64,000 nt of DNA from Rhizophagus irregularis. Taxonomy: Eukaryota > Glomeromycota > Glomeromycetes > Glomerales > Glomeraceae. A program made the position numbers and the translations under genes. A model generated the notes under the pieces. It saw only the letters and a program-made list of their open reading frames with translations, did no database searches and was not told the origin of the DNA. Below are positions 59,288 through 64,000 of the stretch, piece by piece; position 1 is the stretch's first letter, and each line of letters opens with the position of its first letter. Location of the stretch: assembly GCF_026210795.1 (NCBI RefSeq), contig NC_089451.1, forward strand, positions 3,084,001 to 3,148,000. Reading direction: 5' to 3'.

Positions 59288-60300
59288 TTTATAGGTTTCA
59301 CCTTCTGATACTTGGGCCTTGTTAGGTGGTTAAATGCTTCAAAACTTTTTTTTAAAAAAGTTTTTTTAAACTTTTAATAATTTTTTTTTTTTTTTGTAAG
59401 TTACGTCTTCTGATGCTTGGTCTTTGTTAGGTGAGTTTCGAAGCTTTGCTTTCGCTTTGAAACTTTTAAAATATTTTCTTTTTAATTTCTTTCTTCTATT
59501 TTTAGGTTTCGGGTTTCGGATCATAGACTTTGGATGAGTAAGTTTTGAAGTGTAAGCTTCAAAACTTTTATTATTCAATATAAATATACTTTTTTAATAA
59601 TATTTTTTTTGTTTATTTGTAGGTATTGGCGTTCTTGGGCTCTTATAGGTGAATTTTGAAGTAAACACTTCGAAATTCTTTTTTTTTTTAAATAATTTTT
59701 TTAAAAAAATTATATGTTGATTTTTTTTTGTTTTGTAGATATCAACTTCGGTTTTGGGCTTTGATAGATGGTTTTGAAGCAAAAGCTTCGAGTCTTTTTT
59801 TAAATTTTTTTTTTTATTTAATTAATTTATTTTCTTTTATTTGGTAGGTTTCGGCTTCAGTTCTTGGACTTTGGATAGGTAAGTTCATTTTGAACGTAGG
59901 TTTCAGCTTCTGTTCTTGAACGTTCGATAGGTAAGTTTCATTTCAAAACTTATTGTTTTTTTAAAAAAAATAAAAAAAAATAAATTATTTTTTAATTTTT
60001 TTCTTTAATTTACAGGGTTTCAGCTTCCTGGAATATGGGGTAAGTGTGTGGAGGTCAGTTTGTTTAATGTTTACTTTGAAGAAATGTACTAACATTTCAT
60101 TATTTTGTAGGAAGTGAACCTTCCGAAGTATACTAATGCTTACTACCTATTAAAATATTATCCTAGATGCGATATTTCGGTATGGTTTTTTATTTTTTTA
60201 TTCTTTTAATATTTTTTATCTTCACAAACAGCTTCTAACGATTCTTTTTTACATTATTCGGTCTCCTTGGATGTGACAATTCGGTAAATTTCAACTTTTT
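59288..60300 (+). repeat. Tandem array of splice-bounded mini-exons
   Basis: About eight to ten units spaced about 105-120 bp. Each has a long T-tract ending TAG or CAG, then 25-35 bp (for example GTTTCGGCTTCAGTTCTTGG plus ACTTTGGATAG) and a GTAAGT/GTGAGT-like donor, followed by a TTGAAGC..GCTTCGAA-type inverted pair. Starts are near 59294, 59400, 59507, 59623, 59739, 59849, 59910 and 60015; later, less regular units end in ATTTCG and AATTCG before GTA. There is no continuous reading frame. Confidence 0.5.
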
Positions 60301-60609
60301 ATTCCTTTAATTGTTATTACATGCGCGTTTCGATTTTGCTAATTTCCTTGGTATTATTTTGATTTTACTCTTTGGATTTTTTATATTTGTGGTTGGTACT
60401 ATTTTATTTGATTTCGTTTATTGATTTCGGTTAATTTCAATTTTACTAACAATTTTACTTGGTTATTTTTTATATTTTCACGCGTTTCGATTTTACTATT
60501 CTTGGAATTTTTATATTTATGGTTGGGTTTAGATTTTGTCAATTTGCTTAGCGTTAGTGTTAGATTTTAGCCTTAGATTTTAGCGTTAGCTTGTATTTTT
60601 AGGTTAGAA

Positions 60610-60870
60610 TACAAATTATGCAATAAAGTAATATCAAATTTGCACAATTTATAAAGTTATGTTATTAAAGTTGCAAATATTGCACATTTCAATAAAGTTA
60701 CAATATATTATATAAAAATGTGCAAAATTTTGAACAATTAATTACACATTACTAAATATACAATCATTGTGCATTTTCAGGGTGCGCAAATCAATTTTTT
60801 TTATGCACAAAATTTTGCACAATTTTGCAACCTTTTTGTGCATTTACTGCGCATAAAAAATTTCCTGATG
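60610..60870. repeat. TTGCACAA-type short repeats, right
   Basis: TTGCACAATTT, TTGCACATTT and TTTTGCACAA words recur, mirroring 58545-58740 and suggesting that the inverted-repeat structure extends inward in degraded form. Confidence 0.5.
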
Positions 60871-61053
60871 TCATCAATAGCTGCGAGAACGTTAATGTAT
60901 ACTAATTCAATAAAAAAAAAGTTTCGCAATATTTTTTTGATAATTCATCAAATAACGCCGTGAGAATGTTTTTAATGTATAATTCAATAAAAAAAATGTT
61001 GCGAACTTTTTTTTTATTGAATTATATATTAAAAAACGTTCTCACAACGTTAT

Positions 61054-61560
61054 TTGATGAATTATCAAATTAAAAACAATCTCAAAAAAATATCTTTATC
61101 AAAAATATCCTATATGAATCTTAGAAAATCTCAAAAAAAAAAAATTTTATTTAAAATATTCCATACGAACCCTAGAATCTCTCAAAAAAATGCTTTTCTG
61201 TCAAAGACATCCTCCCATATGAACTCTAAGAGAATCTCAAAAAAAAAATCTTTATCAAAAATATCCTATATGAATCTTAGAAAATCTCAAAAAAAAAATT
61301 TTTTATTTAAAATATCCCATACGAACTCAAAAAAAAAACTCTTCTATCAAAGACATCCTCTCATATGAACTCTAAGAAAATCTCAAAAAAAAAAAAAAAA
61401 AAATTTTTATTAAAAATATCCCATACGAACCCTACAAAAAGAAAATCTTTATTAAAAAGTCCCATACGAACTCTTCCCATACGAACTCAAAAAATCTCAA
61501 AAAAAAATATTTTCTATCAAAGATATCCCATACGAACTCTTCCCATACGAAAAATTTTAC
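61054..61560. repeat. TCCCATACGAACTC / AAAATCTC repeat array, right arm
   Basis: Repeats of about 70-100 bp alternate ATCCCATACGAAC or ATCCTATATGAATC with poly(A)-rich AAAATCTCAAAAAA. The same units occur inverted at 58180-58500. Confidence 0.7.
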
Positions 61561-61789
61561 AACCTATATTTATGTATATGTATTGTTTTTATTGAATTAT
61601 TTTTCTTTTGTTCATATACTGTTAATGTGATGTGATAAAATTTTTTATGTGATATATATTTGTGTAATGGCAAAATACCAGAAAATCGGTAAATTTCTAA
61701 GTTTGTAAAAAAAAAATTTCTTATTTTCTAAATCTGAACATCAAAAAACCAGTAGTTTGGCAAGACATTTTTAATTTCATATTAGGAAA

Positions 61790-62010
61790 CATGATGAAGA
61801 TTATTCAACACATGATGAAAAAATTTCATGTCACATGGTGAAAAACATCATAAAATATGATGAAAAATATGATCAACATGATGAAAAGTCGTCATGTCAA
61901 CATGATGAAAAGTTATCATAAAACATGATGAAAAGTCATCATGAAACATGATGAAAAGTTATCATGAAACATGATGAAAAATCATCATAAAACATGATGA
62001 AAAGTTATCA
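61790..62010. repeat. CATGATGAAAAGTTATCA tandem repeats, right arm
   Basis: A 20-23-bp unit (ACATGATGAAAAGTTATCAT and close variants) is repeated about six to eight times, expanded relative to the left arm. Confidence 0.8.
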
Positions 62011-62037
62011 ACCTTTTGACCAGTACGGCTTGCCATA

Positions 62038-63975
62038 AAGAAGTTGAATCAACGAGGATAGAGCTGAAAAAGGCTAGGGTAGGCACTAAAAATTACAGTA
62101 AAAGGAATAGAGTAAATCAGGAAAAAAGTGTTACTGAAATTCAGGTTGATCAGCTGCCGATTGAGAAAATTGATACGTCATTATATCAGGTGACGCCGAT
62201 CAAGATACTTGTGTACAACATTCCAGCACGATGGAAAGATGAAGATATTATTAAAGTTTTTAGAAGTTTAGGTATAGTTAGAAGGATGTCAATTAAAAAG
62301 CAGTTTAAGTATAAGTCAGTTAAGTTATGTATATTTTTAAAGTTGGATCAAGTGGATGCTGAATGGAGAAGTAGACATAGTATTAATATACAAATGAACG
62401 ATAAAATGTATTGGTTTAGTAGATGGTTTCCAGAGTATATGAAGTTGTCAGATATTAGAGAAAGGTTTAAGTATACAGCTTACAAAGAGGTTAAGGCAGA
62501 TTTGAAAGATTTGACAGACGAAGAGATTTTGGAATTTTATAAAGGGCATGGAGATTGGTTTTATGGGAAGATTATTTTTATTAAAGGAAAGAAGTTTATA
62601 TATGTATATTTTGCGAATGAGAACAAGTTAGAACATGCAGTAACTGAGAGTTTAGGTCAGGGTTTACAGGAAGCTTGGATATTTCCACAAAAAAAAAAAG
62701 AATTTTGATTATTTTATTTCAAGTAGGAGCAGTACGTCAAGTCACGTGAAAGGAAAGGACGAAAATGAAATGGTTGTGGATAATATTGATAAAGAGGAGA
62801 TTTCTGACAAGGTTAAATATTTGGAAGATGATATGAGAAGGATTGTGGAAAAGGCAATTGATGATCAGGTAAAAGAGAAAGAGTTGATTAGAGAAGAGCT
62901 GTTAAAGTTCAAGTACACGGATGATGATGTGAGAAAGATTGTTGTAAAGGAAACTGATGATCTAATAAAAGAGCAAGAGTTGATTAAAGAAAAATTGTCA
63001 AGATTTAAGTATACAGAAGCGGATTTGGAAAAGAGAGTTGCAAAGGCAGTTAATAGTAGAGACTCTAGAATCAAGTATACAGAAAAAGAAGCAGAAGAGA
63101 AGGTGAAGAAAGCAGTTGATCATTTGATCAGAAAGCATGAATGGACCTAAGATTTTGTTGATTATGGTAAGTATAAATATACGGAAAAAGATGTGGATGA
63201 TATGTTGGCGTTATATAAATACACGGAAAAAGACTTAGAGTTGATGGTTGCACAAAAATTAGAGGAACGGATTAATGAACAAAGAGAAAAAGATAAAGAG
63301 ATAATTTCTAAGTTTAAATACACAGAAGAAGATGTGAATGAGTTAGTGGCAAAAGCAATAGAGGACCAGATAAAAGAGAAGAATTTGTTCAAAGAGAACG
63401 TTATAAAGACTGCAAGAGAGATCGCTGGTATGATGGGTTTAAAGTTAGATGATATAGATTTTGGCATTAGCAGTGTAAATAAAGATAGACAAACTGAAGT
63501 TTTGTTCCAAGAAATACAAAAAGCTAATGCTAAACAGATGATTAAGGGTGATATTTCAAAATCAGGTGATAAATTGAGAAAACTTTTGGACGTGAATAAT
63601 CATGTGATTAATGAAATGACTAACAAAGGGATGAAAGATAGAAGTGAGATTACGGGCAAAGATAATCATAGTAGAGAGGTTTCAGTGTCTCAAGAAGATT
63701 TGGAAATATATAATAAAGTTAATGAAGCTTGTTCATCACGCCTGCCACCTGAAATTAAAAAGGAAGTTGTGGTAGACGAAAAAGTTGGACAGAAGAGAAA
63801 TAATAAGGATGAGTTAAATAGAGGCATGGTTAGTAGTGATAATACTGATGATGATAGTGGATCAGAAACTAAAGATTTAAAGATAAATGATAAAAAGCAG
63901 GGAATACAAGGAGGAAAAGGTAAAAAGGGTGGCAAAGGTGGAAAATCAAAGAAAAAAAGTAAGAAAGGGTGGTAA
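62038..63975 (+). pseudogene. RRM-like and 32-residue-repeat coiled-coil protein gene, disrupted
   Basis: Three open pieces belong to one gene. Piece 1 (to 62708) has an RRM-like fold (IKILVYNIPARWKDEDIIKV, then RMSIKKQFKYKSVKLCIFLK). It ends because of a frame change at an A-run (62689-62699); a one-base change there joins piece 2 (to 63150). Piece 2 stops at an in-frame TAA (63148-63150), after which the same frame continues as piece 3 to 63975. Pieces 2 and 3 hold seven or eight copies of a repeat of about 32 residues built on FKYTEEDV..V.KAI and rich in K and E (coiled coil), then a G/K-rich tail (GGKGKKGGKGGKSKKKSKKG). No ATG lies near the 5' end; the start seems displaced by the element at 57808-62037. 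It resembles RNA-binding ORF1-type proteins of retroelements or a host RNA-binding protein; which is unclear. Confidence 0.6.
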
Positions 63976-64000
63976 GTATTTTGTAAGGGACGTGTTAATG

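Larger units (their letters stand above)
57808..62037. mobile_element. 4.23-kb element with very long terminal inverted repeats
   Basis: The ends TATGGCAAGCCGTACT (57808) and AGTACGGCTTGCCATA (to 62037) start inverted repeats of about 0.7 kb (left, to about 58500) and 1 kb (right, from about 61050; longer because internal tandem units have expanded). The 6-bp AAGAAG flanks both sides (57802-57807, 62038-62043) as a candidate target duplication. The arms carry CATGATGAAAAGTTATCA and TCCCATACGAACTC repeats. The centre holds TTGCACAA arrays, AAGTTTCG hairpins and a mini-exon array but no transposase, so it is non-autonomous. Superfamily not determined; a Mutator-like or foldback type is possible. 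Confidence 0.75.

Noticed and set aside
61054-61595. Two plus-strand open frames rich in serine, lysine and isoleucine
   Set aside because: They lie entirely in the right inverted repeat and merely translate the poly(A)-rich tandem units; the left arm does not conserve them.
62865-63935. Minus-strand serine/leucine-rich frames opposite the coiled-coil gene
   Set aside because: Antisense shadows of the KYTE-type repeats and the lysine-rich tail.

Overview
The window reads as nuclear DNA of an arbuscular mycorrhizal fungus (Glomeromycotina, Rhizophagus-like). The base composition is very AT-rich, genes have short GT..AG introns of about 70-80 bp, and the gene content is a lineage-expanded set of TKL-type kinases joined to zinc ribbons and Sel1 repeats, set among many transposons, SINE/MITE-like repeats and gene relics. 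The genus is inferred from these features; no marker gene such as rDNA is present.

Layout. 1-8.0 kb: AT-rich DNA with a broken HeLo/4HB-pseudokinase-Sel1 gene (2773-4336) and a decayed multi-exon gene (5455-6274). 8.0-19.6 kb: a nest of mobile DNA. It holds a TIR element carrying a 196-bp SINE-like insertion with a 16-bp target duplication, a 2.65-kb retro-inserted unit with one unrecognised basic ORF (15-bp duplication, TAAA tail), and 31 bp further on a full-length 8.0-kb LINE on the minus strand (ORF1 RRM plus zinc knuckle; ORF2 endonuclease-RT-RNase H; 17-bp duplication). 19.6-23.5 kb: MITE, hairpins and a 175-bp tandem array. 23.6-27.4 kb: an intact 1223-residue zinc ribbon-Sel1(21)-zinc ribbon-kinase gene. 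27.4-38 kb: repeats, a hAT-type MITE with an 8-bp duplication, and an array of splice-bounded mini-exons. 38.2-43.7 kb: a paralogue of the first kinase gene (17 Sel1 repeats), split inside its activation segment by a 2.2-kb insertion that carries an intact five-exon Crypton-like tyrosine recombinase gene. 45-56 kb: a kinase graveyard (relics at 45.1, 49.2 and 55.3 kb), an unidentified relic (46.9-48 kb) and a nine-exon kinase gene with one frameshift (52.05-54.35 kb). 57.8-62.0 kb: a 4.23-kb element with roughly 0.7-1 kb terminal inverted repeats, holding a second mini-exon array and flanked by AAGAAG. It appears to have landed in the 5' part of an RRM/coiled-coil gene (62.04-63.98 kb), which also carries a frameshift and a stop.

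How it fits together. Intact coding capacity is limited to the first kinase gene, the Crypton recombinase and most of the LINE. The kinase genes look like receptor-independent signalling kinases made by recombining zinc-ribbon, Sel1 and kinase modules. Local duplication followed by transposon insertion explains most of the window. Exon models, target-site duplications and insertion boundaries were worked out by eye from splice signals, phase and paralogue comparison, and would need transcript data to confirm.
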